Counted from the stretch's first letter, positions 1 through 13,041 are shown. The stretch: DNA of 64,000 bases from Alteromonadaceae bacterium (GCA_013373625.1 JABXHM010000003.1:1-64000), one strand, 5' to 3'. Made by a program: numbers and translations. The notes: generated by a model from the letters alone, not told the origin.

Positions 1-1070
1 AGGTTGTCGCCAGGCATTACCATTTCAACGCCTTCTGGCAGTTGAACAGCACCGGTTACGTCAGTTGTACGGAAGTAGAACTGTGGACGGTAACCTTTAA
101 AGAATGGCGTATGACGGCCACCTTCGTCTTTAGACAGTACGTATACTTCTGCTTCAAACTTAGTGTGAGGAGTGATTGAACCAGGCTTAGCCAGTACCTG
201 ACCACGCTCTACGTCGTCACGCTTAGTACCACGTAACAGAACACCTACGTTCTCACCTGCACGACCTTCGTCAAGCAGCTTACGGAACATTTCAACACCG
301 GTACAAGTCGTCTTGGTTGTATCTTTGATACCAACGATTTCTACTTCTTCACCTACTTTAACGATACCTTGCTCAACACGACCCGTTACAACAGTACCAC
401 GGCCTGAGATTGAGAATACGTCTTCGATTGGCAGGATGAACGGCTTATCGATGTCACGCTCTGGCTCTGGGATGTAGCTATCTAAAGCTTCGCCCAGTTC
501 GATGATTTTCTTTTCCCACTCTTCGTCGCCTTCAAGCGCTTTCAGTGCAGAACCCTGGATTACCGGCAGGTCATCGCCCGGGAAATCATACTCAGAAAGT
601 AACTCACGTACTTCCATTTCTACCAGTTCTAGCAGCTCTTCGTCATCAACCATGTCACATTTGTTCATGAATACGATGATGTAAGGTACGCCTACCTGAC
701 GACCAAGAAGGATGTGCTCACGAGTCTGAGGCATAGGGCCATCAGTCGCCGCAACTACCAGGATCGCGCCGTCCATCTGAGCAGCACCAGTGATCATGTT
801 TTTAACATAATCGGCGTGTCCAGGACAGTCTACGTGAGCGTAGTGACGGCTAGGAGTGTCATACTCTACGTGTGAAGTAGAGATGGTGATACCACGGGCT
901 TTTTCTTCTGGCGCGTTATCGATTTGGTCGAACGCTTGAGCAGAACCACCGTAAGTCTTTGAAAGGACAGTAGTGATTGCTGCAGTCAGAGTGGTTTTAC
1001 CGTGGTCAACGTGGCCGATTGTACCCACGTTTACGTGGGGTTTCGACCGTTCAAACTTTTCTTTTGCCAT
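1..1070 (-). CDS. tuf: Elongation factor Tu (3' part cut by window edge)
   Basis: EF-Tu, the GTPase that brings aminoacyl-tRNA to the ribosome. The ATG lies at 1070 behind a GGAAACGAG ribosome-binding sequence, and 356 codons are present; the family has about 394 residues, so roughly the last 38 lie outside the window. Visible G motifs are GHVDHGKT (residues 19-26), DCPGH and NKCD, followed by the barrel domains. It is the last gene of the str operon, 61 bp after fusA. The identification is direct from the translated sequence; whether a second tuf copy exists elsewhere cannot be seen. Confidence 0.97.
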   Translation of the reverse strand, partial: MAKEKFERSKPHVNVGTIGHVDHGKTTLTAAITTVLSKTYGGSAQAFDQIDNAPEEKARGITISTSHVEYDTPSRHYAHVDCPGHADYVKNMITGAAQMDGAILVVAATDGPMPQTREHILLGRQVGVPYIIVFMNKCDMVDDEELLELVEMEVRELLSEYDFPGDDLPVIQGSALKALEGDEEWEKKIIELGEALDSYIPEPERDIDKPFILPIEDVFSISGRGTVVTGRVEQGIVKVGEEVEIVGIKDTTKTTCTGVEMFRKLLDEGRAGENVGVLLRGTKRDDVERGQVLAKPGSITPHTKFEAEVYVLSKDEGGRHTPFFKGYRPQFYFRTTDVTGAVQLPEGVEMVMPGDN

Positions 1071-1131
1071 TTTTCTCGTTTCCTAAGTTAAAAGTCCGCC
1101 CCAATAGCAGACCGGACCGAACCTTCAAATA

Positions 1132-3228
1132 TTAGCTTCGTGCCTCAATGATTGCTTTCGCCACGTTACTAGGCGCTTCTGCATAGTTGAAGAACTCCAT
1201 TGAGTAGGAGGCGCGCCCCTGCGTGGCTGAACGCAGGTCAGTAGCATAACCGAACATTTCCGAAAGTGGCACCTTCGCCCGAACAATTTTTATTCCGGCT
1301 ACGCCTTCTTCCATTCCTTCAATCATACCACGGCGACGGTTAAGGTCGCCAACAACGTCACCCATCCAATCTTCCGGAGTGGTTACTTCAACATTCATCG
1401 TGGGCTCCAGTAAAACAGGGTTCGCTTCTGCGGCGCCTTTTTTAAAGCCCATTGAACCGGCGATCTTAAACGCCATTTCAGAAGAGTCAACATCATGGTA
1501 AGAGCCGTCAAATAAAGTTACCTTTACATCGAGAACAGGATAACCTGCCAGCACACCATTTTGCGTTTGCTCCTGAATACCTTTGTCTACCGAAGGAATG
1601 AATTCTTTAGGGATAACACCGCCGACGATTTCATTAACAAACTCGTAGCCCTTACCCTCTTCCTGCGGCTCTATGCGCAGCCAAACGTGACCAAACTGGC
1701 CGCGACCGCCTGACTGACGAACAAACTTGCCTTCGACTTCCACTTTCTTGCGGATAGTCTCGCGGTAAGCCACTTGTGGGTTACCGACATTACATTCCAC
1801 ATTAAACTCGCGCTTCATGCGGTCAACAATGATATCCAGGTGCAATTCACCCATACCGGAAATGATTGTCTGACCGGTTTCATCATCTGTTTTAACGCGG
1901 AATGACGGGTCTTCTGCTGCCAATTTACTCAGCGCGATACCCATTTTTTCCTGGTCTGCCGTTGATTTTGGTTCAACAGCTATGGAGATTACCGGATCCG
2001 GGAACTCCATTCGTTCGAGTGTGATCACGTTATTAGGATCGCACAAGGTGTCACCCGTAGTGACGTCTTTCATGCCAATCGCCGCTGCGATATCACCGGC
2101 ACGAACTTCTTTTAGTTCAGCACGGTCTTTTGAGTGCATCTGTACAATTCGACCAAAACGTTCACGCTTACCTTTCACCGGGTTAAATACCGTATCACCG
2201 GTATTTACTACGCCGGAATAGCAACGGAAGAACGTTAGTGTACCCACAAACGGGTCTGTGGCTATTTTAAACGCCAGTGCCGAAAATGGCTCGTCATCAT
2301 CTGCATGACGCTCACCTTCGCTGTCATCTGGCAATATACCGTTGATAGCCGGCACATCAATAGGTGCAGGTAAATAACGCACAACGGCGTCCAGAACGGC
2401 TTGCACGCCTTTGTTCTTAAACGCGCTACCGCAGGCAGCCAGTACTATTTCATTTTTTAGTGTACGAACACGAAGCCCCTCATGAATCTCTTCTTCAGTG
2501 AGTTCTCCGCCTTCTAAATACTTGTCCATTAATTCATCGTTAGCTTCCGCTGCCGCTTCAATCATTTCTGAACGGTACTTTTCTGCTTTTTCTAACAATT
2601 CAGCCGGAATGTCTTCATAGGTAAAGGTCATGCCTTTGTCCTCTGCATTCCAGTTGATGGATTTCATTTTAATCAGGTCAATAACACCGCGGAATTCTTC
2701 CTCAGCGCCAATATTAAGCTGAATGGGTACACAGTTAGCACCTAAACGCTTACGGATTTGACCAATTACCCGTTCAAAATCCGCCCCGGCACGGTCCATC
2801 TTATTGACGAAAACCATGCGCGGAACGTGATATTTATCTGCCTGTCGCCAGACAGTTTCTGATTGAGGTTCAACACCAGAAGACCCACAAAATACCACTA
2901 CCGCGCCATCCAGAACCCGTAATGAACGCTCTACCTCAATGGTAAAGTCAACGTGTCCCGGAGTATCGATAATATTGATGCGGTGCTGTTCAAATTGTTG
3001 CTGCATCCCGGACCAAAAACAGGTTGTGGCAGCAGAGGTAATCGTAATTCCCCGCTCCTGCTCCTGTTCCATCCAATCCATGGTTGCAGCACCATCATGC
3101 ACTTCACCAATTTTATGCGACAGACCGGTATAAAACAGAACGCGCTCAGTTGTCGTGGTTTTACCCGCATCAACGTGCGCAACTATTCCGATATTCCGAT
3201 AGCGATCTATTGGAGTCTTACGTGGCAT
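1132..3228 (-). CDS. fusA: Elongation factor G
   Basis: EF-G, the GTPase that drives ribosomal translocation and, with RRF, ribosome recycling. The 698 residues match the usual length of about 700. G motifs are AHVDAGKT (17-24), DTPGH (88-92) and NKMD (142-145), followed by domains II-V including a GMGELHLDI segment typical of domain III. It is cotranscribed after rpsG (24 bp gap) and before tuf. Nothing is truncated. Several gammaproteobacteria carry a second fusA paralogue; the str-operon position argues that this is the main translational copy. Confidence 0.97.
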   Translation of the reverse strand: MPRKTPIDRYRNIGIVAHVDAGKTTTTERVLFYTGLSHKIGEVHDGAATMDWMEQEQERGITITSAATTCFWSGMQQQFEQHRINIIDTPGHVDFTIEVERSLRVLDGAVVVFCGSSGVEPQSETVWRQADKYHVPRMVFVNKMDRAGADFERVIGQIRKRLGANCVPIQLNIGAEEEFRGVIDLIKMKSINWNAEDKGMTFTYEDIPAELLEKAEKYRSEMIEAAAEANDELMDKYLEGGELTEEEIHEGLRVRTLKNEIVLAACGSAFKNKGVQAVLDAVVRYLPAPIDVPAINGILPDDSEGERHADDDEPFSALAFKIATDPFVGTLTFFRCYSGVVNTGDTVFNPVKGKRERFGRIVQMHSKDRAELKEVRAGDIAAAIGMKDVTTGDTLCDPNNVITLERMEFPDPVISIAVEPKSTADQEKMGIALSKLAAEDPSFRVKTDDETGQTIISGMGELHLDIIVDRMKREFNVECNVGNPQVAYRETIRKKVEVEGKFVRQSGGRGQFGHVWLRIEPQEEGKGYEFVNEIVGGVIPKEFIPSVDKGIQEQTQNGVLAGYPVLDVKVTLFDGSYHDVDSSEMAFKIAGSMGFKKGAAEANPVLLEPTMNVEVTTPEDWMGDVVGDLNRRRGMIEGMEEGVAGIKIVRAKVPLSEMFGYATDLRSATQGRASYSMEFFNYAEAPSNVAKAIIEARS

Positions 3229-3252
3229 ACATCTCTCTCAGTTAAACGTTGA

Positions 3253-3723
3253 TTACCAACGATAGTGTGCAAACGCTTTGTTTGCATCGGCCATACGGTG
3301 AACGTCTTCACGTTTCTTAACCGCTGAACCTTTGTTGTCACTTGCATCAAGCATTTCGGCAGCCAGGCGCTGAGCCATTGACTTCTCGCCACGTTTACGT
3401 GCCGCTTCTACCATCCAACGCATACCCAGTGCATTACGACGAACCGGACGAACTTCTACTGGTACCTGATAAGTTGAACCACCTACGCGACGTGATTTAA
3501 CCTCAACAGTAGGACGAATGTTGTCCAGTGCTTCTTCGAATACATCCAGGTGTGCCTTGCCGGTTTTTTCAGCAACAATATCAAGCGCACCGTAAACGAT
3601 CTTTTCAGCTTTCGATTTCTTGCCGTCGAGCATTACGACATTCATGAATTTAGCAAGTAATTGTGAACCAAATTTTGGCTCTGGTAGGATTTTACGTTGA
3701 CCTACGACTCTTCTTCTTGGCAT
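3253..3723 (-). CDS. rpsG: 30S ribosomal protein S7
   Basis: S7 nucleates assembly of the 3' domain of 16S rRNA and sits at the tRNA exit site. The 156-residue protein begins [14 protein letters not shown] and is full length. It is the second gene of the str operon, 74 bp after rpsL. In E. coli S7 is the translational repressor of this operon, acting on the rpsL-rpsG spacer; I did not try to fold the equivalent spacer here. Codon use and composition match the neighbouring ribosomal genes. Confidence 0.97.
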   Translation of the reverse strand: MPRRRVVGQRKILPEPKFGSQLLAKFMNVVMLDGKKSKAEKIVYGALDIVAEKTGKAHLDVFEEALDNIRPTVEVKSRRVGGSTYQVPVEVRPVRRNALGMRWMVEAARKRGEKSMAQRLAAEMLDASDNKGSAVKKREDVHRMADANKAFAHYRW

Positions 3724-3797
3724 CTTCTATTCTCCGTGGAATTCAGGGATAACCCAAAACTCAATTAATACAGTTTGGCCTTACTAACGGAGAACCG

Positions 3798-4172
3798 TTA
3801 AGACTTGGGCCGCTTGGCGCCGTACTTAGAACGGGCCTGTTTACGATCGTTTACACCGGCGCAGTCAAGCGTACCGCGAACTGTGTGGTAACGAACACCT
3901 GGCAAGTCTTTTACACGACCGCCACGGATAAGCACAACGCTGTGCTCTTGAAGGTTGTGGCCTTCACCACCGATGTATGAAGATACTTCAAAACCGTTGG
4001 TTAAACGAACACGACATACTTTACGTAATGCTGAGTTTGGTTTCTTTGGCGTAGTGGTATATACACGAGTACATACACCACGTCTTTGTGGACAAGCTTG
4101 CAGTGCCGCTACGTTGCTTTTCTCAACGGGCTTTCTGCGTGGCTTGCGCACTAACTGGTTAACTGTTGCCAT
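3798..4172 (-). CDS. rpsL: 30S ribosomal protein S12
   Basis: S12 is the decoding-centre protein of the small subunit. The 124 residues are the standard length. The ATG is preceded by an AGGAGC ribosome-binding site. Both regions where streptomycin-resistance changes occur (PKKPNSA and [11 protein letters not shown]) carry the ordinary lysines, so the sequence looks wild type. It is the first gene of the str operon, behind a leader of about 165 nt that starts at a consensus promoter and contains a terminator-like hairpin. Confidence 0.97.
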   Translation of the reverse strand: MATVNQLVRKPRRKPVEKSNVAALQACPQRRGVCTRVYTTTPKKPNSALRKVCRVRLTNGFEVSSYIGGEGHNLQEHSVVLIRGGRVKDLPGVRYHTVRGTLDCAGVNDRKQARSKYGAKRPKS

Positions 4173-4196
4173 TAACTAGCTCCTGATTAAAAACTA

Positions 4197-4221
4197 CAAA
4201 AACCCGGGCCTATGTCCGGGT
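4197..4221 (-). terminator. Terminator-like hairpin in the rpsL leader (possible attenuator)
   Basis: Read on the minus strand, ACCCGG and CCGGGT form a 6-bp stem (4221-4216 with 4207-4202) around an 8-nt loop, directly followed by a run of U residues. It lies after the str promoter and just ahead of the rpsL ribosome-binding site, so it could attenuate the operon instead of ending the rpoBC transcript, which already has a strong terminator upstream. A second stem with GUGCGG/CCGCAC arms (4274-4300) precedes it in the same leader. Confidence 0.5.
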
Positions 4222-4346
4222 CGATTAATTGCGACTTTTTGCTCATCGCCAGACCATATGCTCGTTATGATCTGTGCGGCGTTGATATTAAAAACCGCAC
4301 CGATAAAGGGTGGCTTTTCGCCTGTTACCTTTTTTCGGGTCGCGGA

Positions 4347-4375
4347 ATATTAAAGATCAATGCCTGTGCTGTCAA
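4347..4375 (-). promoter_or_regulatory. Consensus sigma70 promoter of the str operon
   Basis: On the minus strand TTGACA (4375-4370) and TAATAT (4352-4347) are separated by exactly 17 bp, close to a perfect sigma70 promoter. It lies between the rpoC terminator and rpsL and gives a predicted leader of about 165 nt. This implies that rpsL-rpsG-fusA-tuf is transcribed on its own and not only by readthrough from rpoC. Confidence 0.85.
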
Positions 4376-4429
4376 GCTGTACAAAGGTTAACCACAGAAT
4401 TACTGCCAATTTACCCTTCTACAGATGAC

Positions 4430-4463
4430 AAATGGGGCATCATCTTGCGATGATGCCCCATTT
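4430..4463 (-). terminator. Intrinsic terminator after rpoC
   Basis: A perfect 15-bp inverted repeat (4430-4444 with 4449-4463) with a 4-nt loop, including GGGGCATCATC and its complement. It sits 14 bp past the rpoC stop codon. The arms end in AAA/TTT, so the minus-strand RNA ends the stem with U residues. It is the strongest hairpin in the ribosomal cluster and should end the rplJL-rpoBC transcript. Confidence 0.8.
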
Positions 4464-4476
4464 CACATTACTTAGC

Positions 4477-7400
4477 TTAATCTTCTGACGAACTGTCTGA
4501 AGATACTTCGGCGTTTAACGCTTCGGTTAATGCCTGCTCTGCTTCGGCAGCAGAGACTGACATTTCAGCAATTTCTTCGTGACGACGTTGTGCACGTTTT
4601 TCGTGATAAGCGAAACCCGTACCAGCAGGGATCAGGCGACCAACGATAACGTTTTCTTTCAGACCACGTAAATCGTCTTCTTTGCCCTGTACCGCTGCTT
4701 CAGTCAGCACGCGAGTGGTTTCCTGGAACGACGCCGCAGAGATAAATGACTCTGTCGACAACGATGCCTTGGTAATACCCAGTAACTGAATTTCATACAG
4801 CGCTGGTAATTTACCGGCTTTTTCCATTTCACGGTTAGCAATTTTAACCGCGGCCACTTCAACTTGCTCACCTTCAAGGAATTGCGTATCACCAGGTGCA
4901 GTAATCATACACTTACGCAGCATCTGGCGAATAACCACTTCGATGTGCTTATCGTTAATTTTTACACCCTGCAGGCGGTAAACTTCCTGAACTTCGTTAA
5001 CGATGTAATTAGATACAGCGCTCACGCCACGCAGACGTAAGATGTCATGCGGTGACTCAGGACCGTCGGCAATAACTTCACCTTTTTCAACGTTTTCACC
5101 TTCGAATACGTTAAGCTGACGCCATTTCGGGATCATCTCTTCGTACGGGTCGCCGTCTTTTGGTGTAATGACCAGGCGTTTCTTGCCTTTGGTTTCTTTA
5201 CCAAAGCCAATCATACCTGATACTTCAGCCAGGATAGCAGGCTCTTTAGGTTTACGTGCTTCGAACAAGTCAGCTACGCGCGGAAGACCACCAGTGATAT
5301 CCCGTGTCTTCGAGCTTTCCTGAGGAATACGTGCCAGCACGTCACCTTCTTTCGCCACTTTACCGTCAGCCGCTTCGATAGTGGTAAAGCTTGGCAGGCG
5401 AATTTCCTGCAAGCCAAACTCATCGCTTTCCAGAATCAGCTTAGGCTCTTTAGCATTAACCTTAGACAGATCTTTAACCACAACACGGGTCAGACCGGTC
5501 AGCTCGTCCTGCTGCATCTCAGTATTTGAGTCATCGATATCAGCAAATGAGATCTTCGAAGCACGCTCAAGTACGATTGGGTGACTATGCGGATCCCAGT
5601 TAGCGACTACGTCACCAGCTTGCACTGCCGCACCGTCATCAACGGTAAGGATTGCACCGTAAGGCACTTTATAACGTTCTTTCTCACGACCCTGCTCGTC
5701 TGTCATGGTCAGTTCGGTTGAACGTGACACAATAACCAGCTTACTATCGCTGTTCTTAACAAACTTAGCGTTGTGCAGTTTCAGATTACCGGCAGTTTTA
5801 ACCTGTACGCTGTTTTCTGCTGACGCTCTTGATGCGGCACCACCAATGTGGAAAGTACGCATGGTAAGCTGAGTACCCGGCTCACCGATAGACTGTGCAG
5901 CGATAACACCAACAGATTCACCACGACCCACCATATGGCCACGGGCCAGGTCACGTCCGTAACAGTTAGCACATACACCGTAGTCGTTATCACAGGTGAT
6001 AACCGAGCGAACCATCATCTGGTCCACAGAGTTTTGCTCCAGCATATCTACCAGATGCTCATCAAGCAGCGTATTACGCTCTACCAGCAGTTCTTCAGTA
6101 CCCGGGGCATAAACGTCTTCGGCTACAACACGACCCAACACACGTTCGCGCAGCGGCTCTACTACGTCACCACCTTCAATAAGAGGTGTCATCAGAACGC
6201 CTTCGTAGGTACCGCAATCAGAATTGGTAATAACCAAATCCTGCGCTACGTCTACCAGACGACGAGTCAGGTAACCCGAGTTCGCTGTCTTAAGTGCCGT
6301 ATCGGCCAAACCTTTACGTGCACCGTGAGTTGAAATGAAGTACTGAAGTACGTTCAGACCTTCACGGAAGTTAGCCGTAATCGGGGTTTCGATGATTGAG
6401 CCATCCGGCTTCGCCATCAGACCACGCATACCCGCTAGCTGACGAATCTGTGCAGCACTACCACGAGCACCGGAGTCGGCCATCATATAAACAGAGTTAA
6501 ATGACGCCTGCTCTTCTTCTTCGCCCTTAGCGTTAATAACGATATCAGTCTTCAGGTTATCCATCATCGCCTTGGCGACTTTTTCGTTCGCGTTAGACCA
6601 GATGTCGATAACTTTGTTGTAACGTTCACCGGCAGTAACAAGACCGCTTTGGAACTGTTCCTGAATCTCGATAACTTCGGCTTCGGCTGCATCGATAATA
6701 TCTTTCTTGGCATCCGGGATAACCATGTCATCGATACCAACAGACGCACCCGCGATCATCGCGTAGTGGAAACCGGTATACATGATTTGGTCAGCCGCGA
6801 TGACCGTATCTTTCAGACCAAGCGTACGGTAACAAGCATTCAGCAAGGCTGAGATTTGCTTTTTACCCATTGCCTGGTTGATGATTTCAAACGGCAAGCC
6901 TTTTGGCAGAATTAATGAGAAAATGGCACGACCAACAGTGGTATCTGTCAACGTAACTTTCTCAGTTTTGGTGCCATCTTCGGCGACGTCATATTCAGTG
7001 ATACGCACTTTTACACGTGCATGCAATTCAGCATTACCTGTGCGATAGGCCTTTTCGGCTTCGTGCGGGCTGGTGAACATCATGCCTTCACCCAAACCGT
7101 TTACTTTGTCGCGAGTCAGGTAGTACAGGCCCAATACAACGTCCTGTGAAGGTACGATGATTGGTTCACCGTTGGCTGGCGACAGAATGTTGTTCGTCGA
7201 CATCATCAGCGCACGGGCTTCAAGCTGTGCTTCAATCGTTAACGGTACGTGTACCGCCATTTGGTCACCGTCGAAGTCGGCATTATAGGCCGCACATACT
7301 AACGGGTGCAATTGAATCGCTTTACCTTCAATCAGGGTCGGCTCAAAGGCCTGGATACCTAATCTGTGCAGAGTTGGTGCACGGTTCAGCAGTACCGGGT

Positions 7401-8655
7401 GTTCGCGGATAACTTCATCAAGAACGTCCCATACTTCCGGCGCTTCACGCTCAACCAGCTTCTTAGCAGCTTTAATGGTCGTCGCTAAACCACGGCCTTC
7501 TAATTTGCCGTAGATGAATGGCTTGAACAGCTCAAGAGCCATTTTCTTAGGCAAACCACACTGGTGTAAACGCAGTGTCGGACCAACGGTAATTACAGAA
7601 CGACCAGAGTAATCGACACGTTTACCAAGCAGGTTCTGACGGAAACGACCTTGCTTACCTTTAATCATGTCAGCAAGCGATTTCAGTGGACGTTTGTTAG
7701 AGCCAGTAATGGCACGGCCACGACGACCGTTATCTAACAAGGCGTCAACCGCTTCTTGCAGCATACGCTTTTCGTTACGCACAATAATATCCGGAGCGGC
7801 CAGATCTAGCAGGCGCTTCAAACGGTTATTACGGTTAATAACGCGGCGGTACAGATCGTTCAGATCAGACGTTGCAAAACGACCACCGTCCAGTGGTACC
7901 AGCGGACGTAAGTCTGGTGGCAATACTGGCAGAACTGTCATGATCATCCACTCTGGCTTATTACCAGACTGTTGGAATGACTCAAGCAGTTTTAAACGCT
8001 TAGTGATTTTCTTACGCTTGGTTTCAGAGTTAATCGACGGTAACTCTTCACGCATCGCCGCAACATCAGCATCAACGTCAAGGACTTTCAGCAAATCGAA
8101 TACCGCTTCGGCACCCATCTTCGCTTCAAATTCGTCGCCATGCTCTTCTAATGAATCAAGGTACTCTTCTTCGCTCAGCAGTTGGCTGCGCTCCAACGTC
8201 GTCATACCTGGTTCGGTTACCACAAATGATTCAAAGTACAATACGCGTTCGATGTCACGCAGTGTCATGTCAAGCATCAAACCGATACGAGACGGCAATG
8301 ATTTCAGGAACCAGATGTGGGCAACCGGGCTGGCCAGTTCGATGTGACCCATACGTTCACGACGTACTTTTGTCAGGGTAACTTCAACACCACATTTTTC
8401 ACAGATCACACCACGGTGCTTAAGGCGCTTGTACTTACCACACAAGCACTCATAGTCTTTAACCGGACCAAAAATACGCGCACAAAACAAACCGTCGCGC
8501 TCTGGTTTAAAGGTACGATAGTTAATCGTCTCTGGTTTCTTAACTTCACCAAATGACCATGAACGAATCATGTCAGGTGATGAAAGACCAATACGAATAT
8601 TATCGAATTCTTCGGTCTTATTTTGTTGTTTTAGAAACTTTAATAAGTCTTTCAC
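4477..8655 (-). CDS. rpoC: DNA-directed RNA polymerase subunit beta'
   Basis: Largest core subunit of RNA polymerase, carrying the catalytic magnesium site. The 1392 residues compare with 1407 in E. coli. Visible features are the zipper-associated zinc ligands C70, C72, C85 and C88, the invariant NADFDGD catalytic loop near residue 460, and the second zinc site with [15 protein letters not shown]. The C-terminal tail is acidic. It follows rpoB after 75 bp and is closed by a strong terminator. No truncation or frameshift is evident. Confidence 0.98.
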   Translation of the reverse strand: MKDLLKFLKQQNKTEEFDNIRIGLSSPDMIRSWSFGEVKKPETINYRTFKPERDGLFCARIFGPVKDYECLCGKYKRLKHRGVICEKCGVEVTLTKVRRERMGHIELASPVAHIWFLKSLPSRIGLMLDMTLRDIERVLYFESFVVTEPGMTTLERSQLLSEEEYLDSLEEHGDEFEAKMGAEAVFDLLKVLDVDADVAAMREELPSINSETKRKKITKRLKLLESFQQSGNKPEWMIMTVLPVLPPDLRPLVPLDGGRFATSDLNDLYRRVINRNNRLKRLLDLAAPDIIVRNEKRMLQEAVDALLDNGRRGRAITGSNKRPLKSLADMIKGKQGRFRQNLLGKRVDYSGRSVITVGPTLRLHQCGLPKKMALELFKPFIYGKLEGRGLATTIKAAKKLVEREAPEVWDVLDEVIREHPVLLNRAPTLHRLGIQAFEPTLIEGKAIQLHPLVCAAYNADFDGDQMAVHVPLTIEAQLEARALMMSTNNILSPANGEPIIVPSQDVVLGLYYLTRDKVNGLGEGMMFTSPHEAEKAYRTGNAELHARVKVRITEYDVAEDGTKTEKVTLTDTTVGRAIFSLILPKGLPFEIINQAMGKKQISALLNACYRTLGLKDTVIAADQIMYTGFHYAMIAGASVGIDDMVIPDAKKDIIDAAEAEVIEIQEQFQSGLVTAGERYNKVIDIWSNANEKVAKAMMDNLKTDIVINAKGEEEEQASFNSVYMMADSGARGSAAQIRQLAGMRGLMAKPDGSIIETPITANFREGLNVLQYFISTHGARKGLADTALKTANSGYLTRRLVDVAQDLVITNSDCGTYEGVLMTPLIEGGDVVEPLRERVLGRVVAEDVYAPGTEELLVERNTLLDEHLVDMLEQNSVDQMMVRSVITCDNDYGVCANCYGRDLARGHMVGRGESVGVIAAQSIGEPGTQLTMRTFHIGGAASRASAENSVQVKTAGNLKLHNAKFVKNSDSKLVIVSRSTELTMTDEQGREKERYKVPYGAILTVDDGAAVQAGDVVANWDPHSHPIVLERASKISFADIDDSNTEMQQDELTGLTRVVVKDLSKVNAKEPKLILESDEFGLQEIRLPSFTTIEAADGKVAKEGDVLARIPQESSKTRDITGGLPRVADLFEARKPKEPAILAEVSGMIGFGKETKGKKRLVITPKDGDPYEEMIPKWRQLNVFEGENVEKGEVIADGPESPHDILRLRGVSAVSNYIVNEVQEVYRLQGVKINDKHIEVVIRQMLRKCMITAPGDTQFLEGEQVEVAAVKIANREMEKAGKLPALYEIQLLGITKASLSTESFISAASFQETTRVLTEAAVQGKEDDLRGLKENVIVGRLIPAGTGFAYHEKRAQRRHEEIAEMSVSAAEAEQALTEALNAEVSSDSSSED

Positions 8656-8684
8656 AATACTCTCCCGGCGGAGTCAGTCTCTAT

Positions 8685-8702
8685 GGCCCGGTTACCCGGG
8701 CC
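8685..8702 (-). other. GC-rich hairpin in the rpoB-rpoC spacer
   Basis: A 7-bp all-GC stem (GGCCCGG at 8685-8691 with CCGGGCC at 8696-8702) with a 4-nt loop lies between the rpoB stop and the rpoC ribosome-binding site. No U-run follows it, so it is not an intrinsic terminator. It may be a processing or stability element of the polycistronic mRNA; that role is inference. Confidence 0.45.
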
Positions 8703-8730
8703 AACTCAATCAATAATGGCGTTAGCCTGC

Positions 8731-11700
8731 TTAGTGTTCTTCCAACTCGATATTAATACCGAGCGAGCGAATTTCTTTAAGCAGTACATTGAAGGACTCA
8801 GGCATACCTGGTTCCATTCTGTGATCGCCATCAACGATGTTCTTGTACATTTTGGTACGACCGTTAACGTCATCCGACTTAACAGTAAGCATTTCCTGCA
8901 GAGTATATGCAGCACCGTATGCTTCAAGGGCCCACACTTCCATCTCTCCGAAGCGCTGACCACCGAACTGTGCTTTACCACCCAACGGCTGCTGTGTAAC
9001 CAGACTGTAAGAACCAGTAGAACGAGCATGCATTTTGTCGTCTACCAAGTGGTTCAGTTTCAGCATGTACATATAACCAACGGTTACCGGACGTTCAAAT
9101 GTACGACCAGTACGGCCATCGAACAAGGTAATCTGTCCGCTTTCCGGAATATCCGCCAGTTTCAGCATCTCTTTGATTTCAGATTCACGGGCACCATCAA
9201 ATACTGGTGTCGCGACTGGAACCCCTTTACGCAGGTTATCGGCCAAACGCAAGACTTCATGATCGGTGAAAGTACTGATATCTACCTGCTCCGGGTTATC
9301 ACCCAGCGAATAGATTTCCTGCAGGAAGTCACGCAGTTTTAGCATTTCTTCTTGCTCTTTCAGCATTCTGTCGATCTTAACGCCAAGACCATGGGCTGCC
9401 ATACCTAAGTGTGTTTCCAGGATCTGACCAATGTTCATCCGTGACGGTACACCCAGTGGGTTCAATACGATATCTACCGGCGTACCGTTTTCATCGTATG
9501 GCATATCTTCTACCGGAATAACGGTTGAGATAACACCTTTGTTACCGTGACGTCCGGCCATTTTATCACCAGGCTGGATATGACGTTTAACTGCCAGGTA
9601 TACCTTAACAATCTTAAGTACACCAGGCGCCAGATCATCACCTTGGGTGATCTTGCGACGTTTAACCTCAAATTTCTTATCGAAATCTGCTTTAATTTCG
9701 TCGTGCTGCTGACCAATCTGGTCAAGGTCGCTTTGCAGATCGGCATCGGTCAGCGGAATATCAAACCACTTTTCACGTGGCAAGCTGTCAAGCTTGGCCT
9801 GGTCAGTACCCGCTTTAAGCAGCAGGTTTTGCGCACGGGCAAAGATACCGTCGGCGAGGATATTGAATTCGTCAGACAGGTCTTTCTTAACCTGACGTAA
9901 CTGCATGTCTTCAATTTCCAGTGCACGTTTGTCTTTTTCTACGCCATCACGGGTGAATACCTGAACGTCGATAACGGTTCCATGTACCGAGTTAGGTACA
10001 CGCAGCGACGTATCTTTCACGTCAGAGGCTTTCTCACCAAAGATTGCACGTAACAGTTTCTCTTCTGGTGTAAGCTGGGTTTCACCTTTAGGCGTTACCT
10101 TACCCACCAGAATATCGCCGCCTTTCACTTCAGCACCAATGTACACAACGCCAGACTCATCCAGCTTGCTCAGTGCAGACTCACCAACGTTAGGAATATC
10201 CGAAGAAATTTCTTCTGGCCCTAACTTGGTGTCACGCGCGATACAGCTTAGTTCCTGAATGTGAATAGTCGTGAAACGGTCTTCTTCAGCAACACGTTCT
10301 GAAATCAGAATCGAGTCTTCGAAGTTGTAACCATTCCAAGGCATGAACGCGATACGCATGTTCTGCCCTAACGCCAAATCACCTAAATCAGTTGAAGGAC
10401 CATCTGCCAGTACGTCTCCGGCCACGATTGGGTCGCCAACGTTACAGGTTGGGCGTTGGTTAATACAGGTGTTCTGGTTAGAACGGGTGTATTTGTTCAG
10501 ATTGTAAATGTCGATACCGGCTTCGCCCGCAAACATTTCATCTTCGTCTACTTTTACAACGATACGGCTGGCATCAACATAGTCGATTACCCCACCACGC
10601 TTAGCAACCACGGTTACACCGGAGTCAACTGCGATGGTTTTTTCCATACCGGTACCAACCAGCGGCTTATCGGCGCGCAGTGTTGGTACAGCCTGACGTT
10701 GCATGTTGGCACCCATCAGGGCACGGTTAGCATCATCGTGTTCCAGGAACGGGATAATGCTGGCCGCAATCGATACAATTTGCTGTGGTGAAACGTCCAT
10801 GTACTTAATGTCTTCTTTGGGCATTAAGGTAGTTTCACCGCGGTGACGACATGGGATCAGGTCGTCCATCAGCTCAAGGTTATCGGTAAGCGCTACGTTT
10901 GCCTGGGCAATCGCAAACTGACCTTCTTCAATGGCTGATAAATAGTCGATTTCATCACTCACAACGCCGTCAACGATACGACGGAATGGTGTTTCCAGGA
11001 AACCAAAGTCATTGGTACGGGCAAAACTCGCCAATGAGTTGATCAGACCGATGTTCGGGCCTTCCGGTGTTTCAATCGGACACAGACGACCATAGTGAGT
11101 CGGGTGTACGTCGCGCACCTCAAAACCAGCTCGTTCACGGGTAAGACCACCCGGGCCCAGGGCAGAAATACGACGCTTATGCGTGACTTCTGACAGCGGG
11201 TTGTTCTGATCCATAAACTGAGAAAGCTGTGACGAACCAAAGAACTCTTTAACGGCAGCTGAAATTGGCTTAGCGTTAATTAAGTCCTGCGGCATGATGT
11301 TGTCAAGATCGCCTAAACTTAAGCGCTCTTTCACCGCACGTTCAACGCGCACAAGACCAACCCGGAACTGGTTTTCTGCCATTTCGCCTACTGAGCGAAT
11401 ACGACGGTTACCCAGGTGGTCGATATCATCAACTTCGTCTTTACCGTCACGGATAAGAATCAACTGCTTCATTACAGCAATAATGTCTTCTTTATCCAGT
11501 GTTCCACTGCCGGTCAGTTCATCACGGCCTAAACGGCGGTTGAACTTCATGCGGCCAACTGATGACAAGTCATAACGTTCGTCAGAGAAGAACAGATTAT
11601 CAAACAGGGTCTCTGCCGCATCTTTTGTTGGTGGCTCACCAGGACGCATCATGCGGTAAATTTCTACCAATGCTTCCAGACGGTTTGTTGAGCTATCAAT

Positions 11701-12759
11701 ACGCAGCGTGTCAGAGATATACGAACCGTGATCCAGTTCGTTAATATAAAGGGTAGTAAACTCTTTAATACCCGCCTGGCTTAACGCGGCTAAATTCTCT
11801 AACGTGACTTCATCGTTAGCATTAACCAGCACTTCACCAGTTTCTTCGTTGACAAAGCCTTCTGCATAAACACGGCCGACAAGGTATTCAACGGGTACTT
11901 CCAGTTCGTTAATACCGGCTTTCTCTAATGCACGGGTATGACGTGCAGAGATACGACGACCGGTTTCAACCAGGACGTTATCTTCGCCATCAAGGATGTC
12001 AAACTGAGCCGTTTCACCACGCAAGCGATCCGGTACCACTTCCATCATCATCTTGTTATCAGAGATACGTACCTGAATTTTGTCGAAGAAGGTATCCAGA
12101 ATTTCTTCTGTAGCCATTTCCAACGCACGTAAGATAATCGTTGCAGGCAATTTACGGCGACGGTCAATTCGTACAAACAGGTTGTCTTTCGGGTCAAACT
12201 CAAAGTCTAACCACGAGCCACGGTAAGGAATTACACGGGCATTATAAAGAACTTTACCTGACGAGTGCGTTTTACCTTTGTCATGATCAAAGAACACACC
12301 CGGTGAACGGTGCAGCTGAGAAACGATAACACGCTCGGTACCATTAATGACGAACGTACCGTTCTCTGTCATTAAAGGAATCTCACCCATGTACACTTCT
12401 TGTTCTTTAATATCTTTTACAGTACCAGGTGCTGCTTCCTTATCGAATAATACCAGACGCAGTTTCACTCTTAACGGCGCAGAGTAGGTAACGCCGCGGA
12501 TTTGACATTCTTTGACGTCAAATACCGGTTCGCCAAGGCGATAACTCACATATTGTAATTCTGAATTGCCAGAGTAACTTTTTATCGGAAACACTGAACG
12601 GAATGCTGCTTCCAAGCCGTATTGACCGTCCGGATCGATATCAATAAACTTTTTGAAAGAATCTAGCTGGATTGAAAGAAGGTATGGAATTTCCAATACC
12701 TGTGGGCGTTTGCCAAAATCCTTACGGATACGTTTCTTTTCGCTATAAGAGTAAACCAT
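8731..12759 (-). CDS. rpoB: DNA-directed RNA polymerase subunit beta
   Basis: Beta subunit of the core RNA polymerase, 1342 residues, the same length as in E. coli. The rifampicin-binding region ([18 protein letters not shown] followed by [13 protein letters not shown]) has the ordinary residues, and the conserved [14 protein letters not shown]-type segment (here [14 protein letters not shown]) is present near the C-terminal half. It follows rplL after a 282-bp spacer holding a partial terminator, which in E. coli sets the ratio of L7/L12 to polymerase subunits. Confidence 0.98.
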   Translation of the reverse strand: MVYSYSEKKRIRKDFGKRPQVLEIPYLLSIQLDSFKKFIDIDPDGQYGLEAAFRSVFPIKSYSGNSELQYVSYRLGEPVFDVKECQIRGVTYSAPLRVKLRLVLFDKEAAPGTVKDIKEQEVYMGEIPLMTENGTFVINGTERVIVSQLHRSPGVFFDHDKGKTHSSGKVLYNARVIPYRGSWLDFEFDPKDNLFVRIDRRRKLPATIILRALEMATEEILDTFFDKIQVRISDNKMMMEVVPDRLRGETAQFDILDGEDNVLVETGRRISARHTRALEKAGINELEVPVEYLVGRVYAEGFVNEETGEVLVNANDEVTLENLAALSQAGIKEFTTLYINELDHGSYISDTLRIDSSTNRLEALVEIYRMMRPGEPPTKDAAETLFDNLFFSDERYDLSSVGRMKFNRRLGRDELTGSGTLDKEDIIAVMKQLILIRDGKDEVDDIDHLGNRRIRSVGEMAENQFRVGLVRVERAVKERLSLGDLDNIMPQDLINAKPISAAVKEFFGSSQLSQFMDQNNPLSEVTHKRRISALGPGGLTRERAGFEVRDVHPTHYGRLCPIETPEGPNIGLINSLASFARTNDFGFLETPFRRIVDGVVSDEIDYLSAIEEGQFAIAQANVALTDNLELMDDLIPCRHRGETTLMPKEDIKYMDVSPQQIVSIAASIIPFLEHDDANRALMGANMQRQAVPTLRADKPLVGTGMEKTIAVDSGVTVVAKRGGVIDYVDASRIVVKVDEDEMFAGEAGIDIYNLNKYTRSNQNTCINQRPTCNVGDPIVAGDVLADGPSTDLGDLALGQNMRIAFMPWNGYNFEDSILISERVAEEDRFTTIHIQELSCIARDTKLGPEEISSDIPNVGESALSKLDESGVVYIGAEVKGGDILVGKVTPKGETQLTPEEKLLRAIFGEKASDVKDTSLRVPNSVHGTVIDVQVFTRDGVEKDKRALEIEDMQLRQVKKDLSDEFNILADGIFARAQNLLLKAGTDQAKLDSLPREKWFDIPLTDADLQSDLDQIGQQHDEIKADFDKKFEVKRRKITQGDDLAPGVLKIVKVYLAVKRHIQPGDKMAGRHGNKGVISTVIPVEDMPYDENGTPVDIVLNPLGVPSRMNIGQILETHLGMAAHGLGVKIDRMLKEQEEMLKLRDFLQEIYSLGDNPEQVDISTFTDHEVLRLADNLRKGVPVATPVFDGARESEIKEMLKLADIPESGQITLFDGRTGRTFERPVTVGYMYMLKLNHLVDDKMHARSTGSYSLVTQQPLGGKAQFGGQRFGEMEVWALEAYGAAYTLQEMLTVKSDDVNGRTKMYKNIVDGDHRMEPGMPESFNVLLKEIRSLGINIELEEH

Positions 12760-12973
12760 GGGTTCCTCAGCCTGCTGATTTTAGACCCAACCTGTTGCCA
12801 ATTACATAACGGCAACAAACTTCCAGTACCCTTTCACAGGGAACAATCATTTAGCATACACCAAATATTAACCAATTTTTAGTTAACTTGTTGGTTTATT
12901 GCTTTATTTGTCATTCCATGTGGTGGCGCATGGTGTATACAGTCAAGGGTAAAAAGCTGTACACCCTACAGCG

Positions 12974-13007
12974 CAAAAAGGCTGGTGGTCAAAAAAACCA
13001 CCAGCCT
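12974..13007 (-). terminator. Attenuator/partial terminator between rplL and rpoB
   Basis: On the minus strand an 11-bp stem (AGGCUGGUGGU at 13007-12997 with its complement at 12989-12979) closes a 7-nt loop and is followed by UUUUU (12978-12974). It lies about 35 bp after the rplL stop. In E. coli the same position holds an attenuator that lets a fraction of polymerases through to rpoBC; the role here is inferred from position and structure. Confidence 0.8.
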
Positions 13008-13041
13008 ATGCCATTTCTGGCTAGCAATCTGCTAAAGCAAA

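Noticed and set aside
7667-8347. 226-codon plus-strand ORF opposite rpoC
   Set aside because: It is antisense to a highly conserved part of rpoC, is rich in Ser/Arg as expected of a shadow frame and has no family resemblance.
8683-9342. 219-codon plus-strand ORF opposite the end of rpoB
   Set aside because: Fully antisense to conserved rpoB sequence with no ribosome-binding site or recognisable domain.
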